Shown: one piece after another, positions 23,990 to 34,817 of the stretch
Numbering within the stretch: position 1 is the first letter of the stretch
Layout of the letters: every line of letters starts with the position of its first letter
NCBI GenBank assembly: GCA_034359265.1
Contig: CP136896.1
Coordinates: forward strand, 8,773,501-8,837,500
Direction: 5' to 3'
Origin: Canna indica
Lineage: Eukaryota; Streptophyta; Magnoliopsida; Zingiberales; Cannaceae
Length of the DNA: 64,000 nucleotides
Notes under the pieces: generated by a model
What the model was told of the DNA's origin: nothing
The model's database searches: none
What the model saw: the letters and a program-made list of their open reading frames with translations, nothing else
Position numbers and translations under genes: made by a program

Positions 23990-25522
23990 TGAAGTCGAAA
24001 TGACAACACTAGAGGGGGAGGGTGAATAGTGTTTTAACTAAATCAATTAGTCTAAATTCCAATTTTAATCGTTTAGGCAAGTTGCAATTGTACGATTAAA
24101 TGCGAAAGCAAGATCAAACAATTAAGCACAAGCAAATATAACAATCCTAATATGATAATTTATAGTAGTTCGGCCCCAATGCCTACTTCACTACCTGAGC
24201 ACCCCGCTTAGGATTTCCAAACTAGTTTAACTAGATTAATGAGATTTCTTACAACGAGGACTTTGCATCGGAAAGTCTCCTCTCTCCAACCGAAGACACT
24301 TCTACACCCAGAAGTATCCCGCCTTCCTACCGAGAGCACTTTCCCACCTCAACCTAAGGACAACTCAACTTAATCCTAGTAAAACTACATTTACACATGT
24401 GGCTTTACACCTTCACAACAAGGTAACCAATTCCACACAAGAAGACCTAACACCCGATCTTCGTACAAACCCAAATCAAACAAAAACGAGTTCAAATAAG
24501 AGTTAAAATTACAATGAAAAAGAGCTTAGAATAAAACCAAGAATAAATACTCTTTCCCAAGCCTTTTGAACCTCCAACTCGTTGAGTCGTAGAGCTCGAA
24601 TTAATTTCCGAGTTGAGGCAGAGTATGCGCTTGAAGAAGATGTCCGCGGAAAGAAGCCGAGCGCAAGCAGTTGATCGTTCGGAAGGCTTAAATCTCTTTT
24701 TGATACTCAATTAAATCTGTAAATAGTGAGAGAGAGATAAGTTAAATCAGATAGATGAGGTATATTTATACCCTCTCGAAGAAACGACAGCTCAACAGAT
24801 AGAAAACTATCTGTTGTAGTCGCTCGGTCGATTGGTCGGTTGACCGACTGATTGACCGCTCACAGCGATCACTGCATATTCTCTCTGTGCGGTCGACCGA
24901 TGGGTCAACTGCCCAGACGCAAGTCTTGCGATCCGCCATTCGATCGACCCATCGGTCGGTCAACGCAGGTCACGCTTCAGGTAATCCGTAGACCAGTTGA
25001 CCGATCGATCGACCGACAGAGCTACTGCCCATTTTGGGCTTCGGTCGGTCGATCGCCCAGTCGACCAAAGTAGCTTTTGCTGCTTTTTACCTTCAGTCGG
25101 TCGACCAACCTGTCAATCGACGTAGCCTTTACGATGGCTACTGCCACTTTTTACCTATATTCGGTCGACCGAACCTAGGCTGAATTTGATTTTTTCAGCC
25201 TTTTTTCTTGCGCGCTTCTTTTTTTGGTTTCGGCTTTCAACGAGCATCAACTTGGAGAGCTAAGGATGTTTGATCTTTGGACTCATCCAATGCGACTTTG
25301 GTGCCCACGTCGATCTTTGATACATTTCCGCGACGAACCCGTGTGCGACGATCAATGTCCTTCCAATTTCCGATTTCTTCCGATATTTTCAATCGAGGAT
25401 ATCGAACGCTAACTGATATGGAACCTGAAATTGATTTCTCACCGAAATATTAGTTCCATGTTTGTTATCATCAAAACTGAGATTAAGATATTAAGACCAA
25501 GGCTGAAAACCTAAAGCCAACA
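23990..25522 (-). repeat. Sirevirus 5' LTR (1533 bp), with CACTA-2 empty site
   Basis: Intact partner of the split 3' LTR. It ends GCCAACA on the + strand (the LTR start on the minus strand) and begins TGAAGTCGAAATG. The stretch around 24930-24960 reads GATCCGCCATTCGATCGACC without interruption where the other LTR carries CACTA-2. Confidence 0.92.
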
Positions 25523-25711
25523 ATTGCAACAACAAAAATATCATACACATGCATTTGAAACCAAACATACAAGTTTTACAAAAATATCATCAATCTAAGC
25601 CTCAAATCGAAGGTAAACAATTATGAAAATATCATATATATACAATCATAAGTATATAAATAACTATCAGTATACAAACAAGTATCAAAATATAAACAAA
25701 ATATAATAAAC
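25523..25711. other. CACTA-1 3' sequence resumed
   Basis: AT-rich DNA between the Sirevirus LTR and the last exon of the CACTA-1 TNPA-like gene. Nothing coding is seen. Confidence 0.5.
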
Positions 25712-27442
25712 CAAAATCTCACGATTGCGGTAGAGGCGGTGGAGTCGACAAGGACTGGGTCGGGAGTGTCGACTGGGTCGAGGAGGACGACGACTGCACA
25801 TCATTAGTAGAAGGTCAGAGTGAGACGCAATCTGAGAGAGGAGTGCCTGCGTGTTCTGCATCGTCTGTCTCAACTCTTCATTCATCCGTCTCTGCTCCTC
25901 CATCACCTGTCTCTGCTGGGTGAGCTCCAACTCCAAGGCCGCTATCCGGCTCTGGTCCTGCGCTCGGGATATTGAGGGCCGCTCACCCGCAGTCGGAGGG
26001 GTCGGTACCCCAAGTGGCTCGAGCATGACGCGTGCATGGCCACTGTTTGCAAAGCCATAAACACGGTCGTGCTCCCAGCCACTTGCGGCCTCCACCCAAG
26101 TTGCTACGTCGAACTCCTCCGGTGTGCCTCCACGCTCAATCACAATCCTCGTGTATGCTTCCTACACGTGTTTATATTTTAAATATATAAAAACTATAAA
26201 TAAATATTGTGTAAATAAAATAGACATAAATACTTACCATTATGATTGAGGCTCTGCTATCAACGTAGTCCCCCGCTCATCGTCGATGACGGTGAGTGCA
26301 CTGAAACACCTCCATCATCGACGGGCGTTGGATGGTGCCGTCGTCCGCCACACGCGTCTTACATTAGAAAACAAATACATTAGTATCATTATACACAAAA
26401 TATAATTTAATTAAAAATAATTAAGTTATACATACCATACGACGCTCATGAACCGCAAAAGACACGGAGCCACCAATGTGGTGCGCCCCCATTCCATCCC
26501 CCTTCCCGGACATGCGGTTTCTCGACGCAGTCCGGGAGGCCTTCTGCCACTCAGGCGTGGCCCACCGCTCAACGAGCTGGTCCCACACAGGGCCAGGAAT
26601 CCACTAGGGGGTGTGTCCTCGAGTCTGCCCTATCTGTGTGGCCCTCAGCCATGTCATCACGAAAGTGGTCCTCCGGCCCTATCTGTGAAGCAGCCCGTTA
26701 TAGCGAGCGCGGGCAACACGCTCCCATGCAGCCTCAACAAAAGTGGTGTGGTCCTCCGGCCATGTATATTGAGTCTGCAAAAAAATAAATAAATTATTAC
26801 CGATCAATATTTAATATTAACTTTAATTTAATAAATATACTTACCGAGAACTGTCGCCACAATAAATCCATATGCTCATGGAACACGTGAGACCATGTAG
26901 ACCATGCCCCGTGCATAAACTTCCGGATCATCCCCGCAATCATGCAGGGGACGTCCTCCTGCTCAAATTTGCACCAAATATAAATTCATATTATGATATT
27001 TTAAATTATAAATAAATTATACAAAATAATTAATGCATATACTTATCGTCTTTCGCACACACTAACTGCTCTGCGCAGTTCTCCCTCGGGTGGCGGAGGG
27101 AGAATTATGTTAGGCCATTGTGGCCTACGTTTGGAAGATGATGGTCCTGGATCTGCGGACGATGACAGAGGGATGGTAGCCGGAGGTGAGGGGATGGTGG
27201 CCAGATCAGGTGGGGGAACGGTGGATGGATCATGTGGGGGGATAGTGGCCCGAGGTGAGGGGATGGTGGCCGAAGGTGAGGGGATGATGGCTAGAGGTGA
27301 GGGGATGGTGGCTGGAGGTGGGGGGATGGTGGTGGAAGGTGAAGGGTCAGTGGGTACAGGTGGGGCGGGTGGTAATCGTCGGGGGGTCCTACGAGGAATG
27401 CCTCCTCGAAAACTGATATCTCGAACCATAGCTGTAAAAATA
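25712..27442 (-). pseudogene. CACTA-1 TNPA-like gene remnant
   Basis: Minus-strand homologue of the CACTA-2 second gene. The last exon (from about 26155 down to 25712) encodes IERGGTPEEFDVATWVEA, SGWEHDRVYGF and a coiled coil of Gln/Glu/Met, collinear with 17513-17938. Upstream segments at 26250-26370, 26440-26770 and 26845-26965 correspond to the WITPDIW-type and GAWPTW-type exons but are damaged. The first exon (27043-27429) encodes a Pro-rich tract of repeated ATIPSP units absent from CACTA-2. Confidence 0.7.
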
Positions 27443-27518
27443 ATAATATAATTAGATTATAAATAATAGATTAATAGATATATTTAATAATTAAATATAT
27501 ACTTCACATTTACAATTA

Positions 27519-28585
27519 TTCGTCATCGTCATTATCATCATCCGTGTAATACTCTTCTTCTTGTTCTTTTGTATCAGAATATTAAAATTCTTCTTCTTCC
27601 CCCTCATCATCATTCTGTCCTTCCTCAACTTCATTATCGTCGTCATCAACGTATTCTTTTTCCAATTGAACTAACTTTGTGTCATCAACCTCGAGTATTG
27701 GACTAATTAACTCGTTCCACTTCGAAAGGATCCTCTTCTTGATAGAAGTCATCCGTTGGCTCATTCTCTCCAACTACCAGATCAAATTTTCTCTGGCTTT
27801 AGTCTTACAGATTACACGTCAATCTGCCCTATCTTTCTTTCAAATGGATACTGCATATAATATACTTGTTCAGCTTGAGATGCCAATATAAATGGCTCAT
27901 TTGAAGCCAATTTTGATTTGTAATTGACCTCAACCAACTATTTATACTTTGGATGAACTCTCATGCCCCTATCGCTTGTATCAAACCAATGACATTTAAA
28001 AAGGGCAACTAATTTACATCCGAAAAATTACAATTCTATGACTTCTTCCAATAGTCCGTAAAAGTCAACATCACATTCAGCATACATTGTCCCTTTGACG
28101 CAGACCCCGGCATTCATAGTCTTTTTTGTAGATGAATATTAAAGTGTGTGAAATTTATATCCATTAATAAAATAACCATTATAACACTGTACAAGTCGTG
28201 CCGGTCCAGTAGCAAACTCAAAGATTTGGTTATCTATTTCGCCTCTATGTTTCTGTGCTATAAGCTTGAAACCAACTAGGGAACTCACCAATTTCGTAAT
28301 TTTTCTAAGTCCTCATTACTGTAAATTGAGTATTTTGTCACCATCTCAATGTCAAATATTTTAATGAACTTTTTAATCTCTGGACAGTTTAGTAAAACGT
28401 ATAAGTATGCCAACTGGTACACTTCGTTGTTTAAGAATCGAGACGGACAAGAACCCAAAGCACGACCGGGATAACAAAAGATATTTAAACAACCATCTGA
28501 TGGTCGAGCTCCCCCGTCGTTGTTCCATCAAAGACGATTAAGTCTTGTCTTGATGGTTGATTCAAAATAAAATGAGCAGAATGTT
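27519..28585 (-). pseudogene. CACTA-1 transposase, C-terminal fragment
   Basis: Minus-strand translation in interrupted frames matches CACTA-2 transposase from its TFCSFYFEST block to the acidic tail. Recognisable blocks include LYVLLNCPEIKKF, KIFDIEMVTKYSIY, the HWFDT/VHPKYK region (27920-28000) and DDDDNEVEEGQNDDEGEEEEF. Everything N-terminal (transposase-associated and TNP2 domains) is absent. The break falls next to a poly-A run, directly joined to subterminal repeat DNA. Confidence 0.78.
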
Positions 28586-28902
28586 AAAAAAAAATTATTT
28601 TCGTGTCGCGTTCGCGCCATCAATTAATAAGCGACGGCCGCTTCTGGCCATGGCTAATTACTTACTTATATCACGGACGGCCCTTTGGCCCCCGCTTAGC
28701 CATCGCTACTAGGTTATTTTATTTCACGCCCCGGGCGCGCCATCACCTATGAGCGACGACGTTGGGAGGCTGTATAAGAGCTCCGGCTAATTGGGTTACA
28801 TCAGCCACGACCCGTTCGACCGTCGGAAAGCCGTGAATGGTTCTGACGGCCCAAGTGGCCGTCGGTGAGCCCCCGTGGCTGATAGCTAAAATTTTAGTAG
28901 TA
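28586..28902. repeat. CACTA-1 subterminal repeat region (right)
   Basis: Contains GCGACGGCC, TCAGCCACGACCC, GACGGCCCAAGTGGCCGTC and similar inverted units, ending at the TIR. Confidence 0.7.
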
Positions 28903-28905
28903 TTG

Positions 28906-29259
28906 TTGGTTGAGAGTCATTAAAAGATGTATGCTAACGAGAAAGCTCAAGATGTGGAGTTTGTTAAGGGAGATATGGTGTTCTTGAAGGTGTTTCCCAT
29001 GAAAAGGGTTGTGAGATTTGGACATAAGGGGAAGCCGAGTCCCAAATTCATTGGGTTGTTCCCCATTCTCAAACAGAGAGGCGCAGTGGCCTATGTGTTG
29101 GCCTTGCCTCCTGGTATGGATAGAGTACACCTTGTATTTCATATATCGATGCTTAAGAGATACGTCAGAGATGAGTCACATGCGTTAGATCCCACCATAG
29201 TGGAGGTTGATGCGACCGTATCGTTTGATGAGAGGCTCGTTGAGATTTTGGATCGTTAG
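28906..29259 (+). pseudogene. Ty3/gypsy pol C-terminal fragment, 3' side of CACTA-1
   Basis: Continues the integrase piece that ends at 10141. After one stop near 28921, an open frame encodes YANEKAQDVEFVKGDMVFLKV, GHKGKPSPKFIGLFPIL, VHLVFHISMLKRYV and EILDR. These are the conserved C-terminal motifs of plant Ty3 integrases of the Tekay/Del kind. No chromodomain is seen downstream. Confidence 0.88.
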
Positions 29260-29284
29260 ATGAGGAAACTAAGGTCCATAGAAG

Positions 29285-29841
29285 TAGGGGTGAGCATCGG
29301 TCAGGTCGGGTTTTGGGTCCAAACCCGTCCCGATCCGAATAAGGAGGCACCTACAGCACCCGACCCTACCCAAATAAGATTTTGAGGCCCGACCCAATTA
29401 ATTCGAATAAGATTGGGTCCCGACCCGAATAACCCGAATTTCCTTTAAAAAAACAAAAAAGCAAAAAGCAAAAATCATAATTATAAAAGGCAAGAAATTT
29501 GAAATTATGAAAATAGTGAAAAAATTATGAAATTATAGTATTAAAAATATGACTCCACTAAAAGTTGAACTTAAAACCTCTTAATTTTCATTACAAACCT
29601 TCTAACCACTAGTCAAACCCATCTTTTATAGCTATAGTATACATAGTGTATATATGTAAGGTATATTTCGGGTTGAGTCGGGTATATGAAGGTTTTCACC
29701 CGACCCGAACTGAATAAGGGGTATGAAATTCCCAAAATTCAGACCCGATGACTCGACTTACCCGAATAACCCGACCTGAATTGAATTTTTGGGTCAGTTT
29801 TTTTAGGTTATTCGGGTTGGTTCGGGTTTTGCTCACCCCTA
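29285..29841. mobile_element. hAT-type MITE, 557 bp, 8-bp TSD
   Basis: Starts TAGGGGTGAGCA and ends TGCTCACCCCTA, a perfect 12-bp TIR. Identical 8-bp flanks CATAGAAG lie at 29277-29284 and 29842-29849. The interior has GGTCGGGT/ACCCGACCC repeats and an AT-rich middle. It inserted just downstream of the gypsy pol frame. Confidence 0.9.
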
Positions 29842-31462
29842 CATAGAAGTTTAATGAGAGCACCATTCGGGGTAGGAAGCTAAGCATGATATGCGAGAAA
29901 AATACCCCCAGTTGTTTGTTGACTTGATAAGTCTCTAGCCCTTAAGAGAGCAATATTGTCATACCCATGCCCATATTTTCGATTTTAGGCTAAGACTCAG
30001 TTTGCACGTCATAGCGAATCACAGAGATTGCTAGAGGCTGCGATTTGAGGTATGGCTTACGCACATGTCAAATTGAACTATTGAGTTAATTTTGATCTTG
30101 TTGGAACGTGTCAGGTGTCACGAGTCAGTCGGCGCGATCTAACTGAATTTTGGACTCGTTTGGAGGCGAACTCAAATGGAGGGGCATTTTGGTCATTTGA
30201 CACTTAAATAGAAATAACTTATATAATATAATTTTGAGGCTTACGCAAGGACCCCAAGGAGAGGGCACAAGCAAACTAAGGAAGAGGAGGTGGCCGACAG
30301 AAAGATTGGGAGATTTCGGCACGAGTTCGTCGGATGATCGTTGAAACACTGCATAGGGAGTTCGTCTAAGTGAGTGGCCCTAAACCTTTAGGGATTTGCC
30401 CCTCTCTAGGGCAATCCCTTGAAGTAGACGAATTAATTTTGATGTAATTGAATTCTTGTGGTGATTCACATGTTTTTCTGAATTATTTCGCTGTTTTGAT
30501 GCTTGATGGGGTGCAAATGGTATAGGGCGGCAGTCCTATGGTGGGTTTGGCTGAATGAAAACCCTAATTGTAAGGGGCTTTAAGGGCTGTTTTGGTCGTG
30601 GGATCGTTCCCTTAGATGAAATTGCAAAATTCTTTCTCTTGGTGCTTGAAGTATAGGTTAGTTGACAAATTAGAGAGGTTAGACCCCATCTTTCCCTTAG
30701 GGCATGCGGCTGGGCTCCCGACATTCTTAATCATTAAGATTAAGGGATGTAGATATCAGTTAGGGGTGGGCTGGATGCTTGCTTTTGATGACCAAATTCC
30801 CCTTGTAGGTAGCCACATGGAATAGAGCATGGTGTGGCATGAGCATTCTCACCAAGTGTTTGGTGAAATGTCACACCCACATAATTAATTAGGTTTAAAT
30901 CCTAATTTTTCTTTAGCAAAACTTTAAATCGGTATGGAGTATGTGTGTGGTAACCAAGTGTAGTTGAGTTGGCCGATTTTAAGGGTCGAAATCTCGTGTT
31001 TAAAATGTGTTTGGGTGGAGGGCCTAAGAGCATTCAAATGTACCCAGAAATTTAAGTAGGCATATTTGGCATGCAGTTGGAGGCCGAGATGTCATCCTAC
31101 TCGAGTGAAGTGTCGGGATTAGTTCGTAGGGTATGTGCACAACCCCAATATGTCATTTTAGTAGATTACGAGCTGACATATATTGGAGGGTTTATAAACT
31201 TGTCAAGAGGGTTAAGTGAATCTGCCCATTTTTGTGCATGATCGTCCAAATATGGATATGTGAGTGTGACTCATTCTACGGAGGGTGAGACGTCATCTTA
31301 CGTCAGCGAAACTTTGAGAAAAACTTGTAGTATATATAGACAAGCTTAGGAAATATTTTTCAGGCAATTGGACTAAGTATTGTTGGTTTGCGGGCTTAGC
31401 AAGATGACTAAGCGAAATTATGCGAAACTACTTGTGCTCATAGAAATTTGAGTAGGCATGTT

Positions 31463-31887
31463 TAGGGGTGTAAGCGAGCCAAGCCGCTCGCGAGCTACTC
31501 GAGATCGATTCGGTAAAAACTCGATCTCGACTCAAACTTATCAAGCTCGAGCCGAGCCGACCCGAGCCGAGCCAGACATGCGAGCGAGCCGAGTTCGAGC
31601 TAACCTATACTCGGCTCGAGCGACTCGCGAGCCTAATCGAGCCTAATTGAGCCTTCTATATATATTATATACCAGGTTTGATTTTTAAATTTTATGAACC
31701 CGTTACCCTCTAAAAAGAACCCGAGCTTAGTCAAGCTCGAGCTCGATCGAGCTCATGAACGAGCTCGGCTCAGTGCGTCTCGACTCGTGCGGCTTGATTT
31801 TTTTCCCAAGTCGAGCCGAGCCGAGCTCGAGTGGCTTGATTGTAGCTCGAGCCAAGCTTGGCTCGGCTCGGCTCGATTACACCCCTA
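31463..31887. mobile_element. hAT-type MITE, 425 bp, 8-bp TSD, GAGCTCG-rich
   Basis: Starts TAGGGGTGTAAGCGAGCC and ends GGCTCGATTACACCCCTA. Identical 8-bp flanks GGCATGTT lie at 31455-31462 and 31888-31895. The interior is mostly CGAGCCGAGC/GCTCGGCTCG inverted repeats. Confidence 0.92.
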
Positions 31888-32106
31888 GGCATGTTCTTCA
31901 TGTTGTTTTGCGGTCGAATCATCATCCAAATGACGTGAAACATAAGGAATGGTTAATATGATATATAGACATGCTAGATATGTAATTTTTGTAGGGAATA
32001 ACTTGAGAATTCAAGGATTTGCATGCGTGAATTTTGACTAAGGATTGGAGAATTCTATTTTAACCCCGATTTAAGGGTTGTTTTTATATTATATTTGTGT
32101 GCATTA

Positions 32107-33660
32107 TGTTGGCTTTAGGTTTTCAACCTTGGTATTAATCACGGTTTTGATGATAACAAACATGGAACTAATGTTTTACTGAGAAAATCTTTCATGTTCC
32201 ATTTTGGTTAGCGTTCTATGTCCTCGATCGAAAATATTGGAAGAAATCGGTAGGACATTGATCGTCGCGCTCGGGTTCGTCGTGGAATCTCTCGAAGATC
32301 GACGTGTGCACCAAAGACGTATTGGACGAGTCCAAAGATCATATGGAAAGCTCTCCAAGTTGATGCTCGTTGAAAGCCGAAAGCCGAAAATGAAGCGCGG
32401 AAGAAGAAGGCTGAAAAAATCAAGTTCGGCCTAGATTCGGTCGACCGGTCGATCGACTGAATGTAGTTAGGAAATTGGCAGTAGCCAATTCGATCGACCG
32501 GTCGATCGACCGAATGTTGCCAAAAAATGGCAATAGCCAATCGGTCGACCCGTCGATCGACCGAAGATGGTGTAAAAATTGGCTAAGGCTACTTCGGTCG
32601 ACCGGTCGATCGACCGGTTGAAGCCAAAAATTAGCAAAGGATGCATTAGTCGATCGATCGGTCGATCGGACTGCGGATCGCCAAAGCCGCATCCTACGTC
32701 GGCCGACCGAATTGTGGAACGCAAGAGTTGCGTCTGGCGGTCGACCCATCGATCGACCGCACAGAGAGAATAGGCAGCGGTCGCTCGAGCGGTCGATTGG
32801 TCGGTCGACCGACCAATCAACCGAGCGGCTGTAACGGATAGTTTTCTATCCGTTGAGCTGCCGTTTATTTGAGAGGGTATAAATATACGTCATCTAACTC
32901 ATTTAACACTCTCCTCTCGCTGATACAGATTTTATTGAGCATTCTAAAGGGATTTTTGAGCCTTCTAAAGATTGATTGAAGTGTGCCTGTTCTTTCGTCA
33001 AAATCTGCTTCAAGCGCACACTTTGTCTCAACTCAGAATTTAATTCGAGCTCTACTTCTTGGCGAGTTGAATGTGTTGAAGGCTTGGAAAAGAGTATTGA
33101 TCCTTGATTTTATCTTAAGCTCTTTTCATTGTAATTTTAACTGTTTATTTGAACCTGTTTTTTCTTGGATTTGAGTCTGTAGAAGACCTTGTGTTAGGTC
33201 TTGTGTATAAGTGGTATCCTTGGTGTAGAATGAGTAAAGTCACTTGTATAAACTTAGTTTTACTAGGATTAGTTGAGTTGACCCTTAGGATTGAGGTGGA
33301 AGAATGCTCTTGATAAGAAGACAGAGACTTCCGAGTGTGAAAGTGCCTTAGGTCGAGAGTGGAACTCTTCGAGTCAAAATCCTCATTGTAAGAGAAACAA
33401 GAATTAATCTAGTAAACCTAGTTTGGAAATCCTAAGCGGGGTGCTTAGGTAGTAGAGTAGGCATTGGGGCCGAACCACTATAAATTTGTGTGTTTGCATT
33501 GATACTCTATTTGTGCTTAATTATTTATCTTGCTTTCGCATCCAATCGTAAAATTGCAATTTGCCTAAGTGATCTAAGTAAGCAATTAAAATTGAATTTA
33601 GGCTAATTAATTTAGTAAATACACTATTCACCCCCATCTAGTGTTGTCATTTCGTCTACA
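32107..33660 (+). repeat. Solo Sirevirus-family LTR, 1554 bp, 5-bp TSD
   Basis: Plus-strand copy of the LTR seen at 23990-25522, from TGTTGGCTTTAGG to TTTCGTCTACA. Perfect flanking duplication CATTA (32102-32106 and 33661-33665). No internal sequence is attached, so it is a solo LTR left by recombination. Between about 32435 and 32640 it has three to four tandem units of about 60 bases, each with a GGTCGACCGGTCGATCGACC-type palindrome. Confidence 0.93.
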
Positions 33661-33960
33661 CATTATACCATGGCAGTCGAACTTATATTTCTACGTTTGA
33701 GATGAGTAGATGACTTTATGTTGTGTTAGTGCCATGCCTATATGAACGTATGCACATATTATATTACTGTATTCCACCTTTTATTCATGTGAGTAGTGTC
33801 ATATGACTCCCTTCGGCAACGGTGGTGAGTTACCCCGAAGAGATGGCTTTGGAGGCCCATCCGGTGACGTGGGATGCCCTGGGGAGATGATGTTGGGTTG
33901 ATATGTGATTCCAAACGGTGACAGGGGATGTTTCGAAAAGATGACTCCAGAAATATTAAT

Positions 33961-34567
33961 TGGCACCGGACAGTGGATTTGTGGGAGTCGAACCCATTTT
34001 TTCAAGGACTTAGGCAGAGTTGCTCGTGTTGTCGCGTCGTGGACGACATCACGGCACGATCGCCGCCGAGAGATTTCCGCGCTTGATCGCGAGCTCGTGC
34101 CCATTGGGGTTAAAAAGAGAGGGCTGCTACTCTTGGGCGCTCTTGGCCGAGGCGAGCATTGTATCAGTGTTGCTAATGGCGTTTGCGTGTAGGTTATCAA
34201 AAGACTCCTCTTCCTGCAATGATGGTGCCATCGCCAATGGCTGCCTCCGTCGTCCCAAGTGCATCGTGTCGTGAACCTGACCATTCCCCGCAACTATAGC
34301 TCACGATCCACGAGCAGGATCTTGAAAGCACACAATCGTAGACGGTGTGGTTCCGCCAAAATAGCTCGTTTCCCAATAGACCAGCGAATAGTCGACCAAG
34401 GATCATCGATGTACTTGTCGGAGAAGGCGCCGGAGAGTGGGTCCGCTTGCCGTTGGGTCCCGGTAAGGTGAGGGTTCGGGTTTTTGATCAAGGTGAGGAA
34501 CATCAGAATATAAATTTTTTGTAATATCTGTGTATGAATATTACATTGCGTCATTTTAAAATTATGA
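33961..34567. other. Unassigned GC-rich stretch
   Basis: Overlapping open stretches on both strands (up to 164 codons on the minus strand, 33799-34293) but no domain that I recognise. May be gypsy LTR or leader sequence, or an old gene fragment. Confidence 0.3.
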
Positions 34568-34817
34568 GAAAATTATACTTTTGGTCTTTACAGTTTACTC
34601 GAATTTTGGTTTTAGTCCCCATTGTTTCAATTTTTTATTTTAGTTCCCACACTTTATTTCCGTTTAGGATTTGATCCCTACCGTCACATGAGGCCTAAAC
34701 GGAGCTGACGTGGATAACAAATGCTGACTGGACATTGCTGATGTGGACCTACAGGGACCAACTATGTAAACTATGGGGACTAAAACCAAAATTCAAGTAA
34801 ACAAAATTATTATATTT
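34568..34817 (+). mobile_element. MITE copy A (short-palindrome type)
   Basis: Begins near TTTTGGTCTTTACAG and ends near CAAGTAAACAAAATTATT. It contains TTTTAGTCCCCA / TGGGGACTAAAA ends and a central GACGTGGATAACAAATGCTGA. Each end is roughly the inverse of the other. Copy B lies 300 bp away in the opposite direction. Confidence 0.65.

Larger units (their letters stand above)
10608..25522 (-). mobile_element. Sirevirus-type Ty1/copia LTR retrotransposon lacking pol
   Basis: Minus-strand element. The 5' LTR is 23990-25522 and the 3' LTR is 10608-11549 plus 18637-19207, split by CACTA-2. LTRs run TGTTGGC...CTTCA on the minus strand. The flanks ATTAC (10603-10607) and ATTGC (25523-25527) are a 4-of-5 match for the target duplication. 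A primer-binding site (GGTATCAGAGC, initiator tRNA-Met type) follows the 5' LTR, and polypurine tracts precede the 3' LTR. The internal region is only 4.8 kb: one gag gene, then about 3.2 kb of AT-rich non-coding DNA. No protease, integrase, RT or RNase H is visible. Assignment to the Sirevirus lineage rests on the long coiled-coil gag ending in an IWVPK-like motif and on the clustered polypurine tracts. Confidence 0.85.
10142..28902 (-). mobile_element. CACTA-1: CACTA DNA transposon, internally deleted, with nested insertions
   Basis: Left end CACTACTAGAATTGTCG; right end, read on the minus strand, begins TACTACTAAAATTTTAGC. Identical TTG triplets flank it (10139-10141 and 28903-28905), as expected for CACTA elements. 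Its own sequence is 10142-10607 and 25523-28902; the rest is a later retrotransposon. Coding remnants are on the minus strand: the C-terminal part of a TNPD/TNP2-type transposase (27519-28585), then a TNPA-like gene (25712-27442). The N-terminal half of the transposase is missing, so the copy is non-autonomous. It inserted into a gypsy pol gene. Confidence 0.88.
29957..33960 (+). repeat. Probable Ty3/gypsy 3' LTR with later insertions
   Basis: Begins TGTCATACCCATGCCC shortly after the pol fragment, as LTRs of this lineage often begin TGTCA. It carries long non-coding sequence with no frame of its own, interrupted by a hAT-type MITE and by a solo Sirevirus LTR. The right end is not defined because the partner LTR is not in the window; 33960 is a guess. 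Confidence 0.45.

Noticed and set aside
25800..27460. Plus-strand Gly-rich frame (27107-27451) as a separate gene
   Set aside because: Antisense of the Pro-rich first exon of the CACTA-1 TNPA-like gene.
32467..32820. Arg/Asp/Ser-rich open frames on both strands over the solo LTR
   Set aside because: Products of the GGTCGATCGACC palindromes; the same occurs in every LTR copy and has no domain.
33970..34000. Minus-strand GGGTTCGACTCCC looks like a tRNA T-arm
   Set aside because: No acceptor stem, anticodon arm or proper spacing could be found on either side.
33799..34293. 164-codon minus-strand open frame
   Set aside because: No recognisable motif, overlaps equally open frames on the other strand, lies in probable LTR-derived GC-rich DNA.
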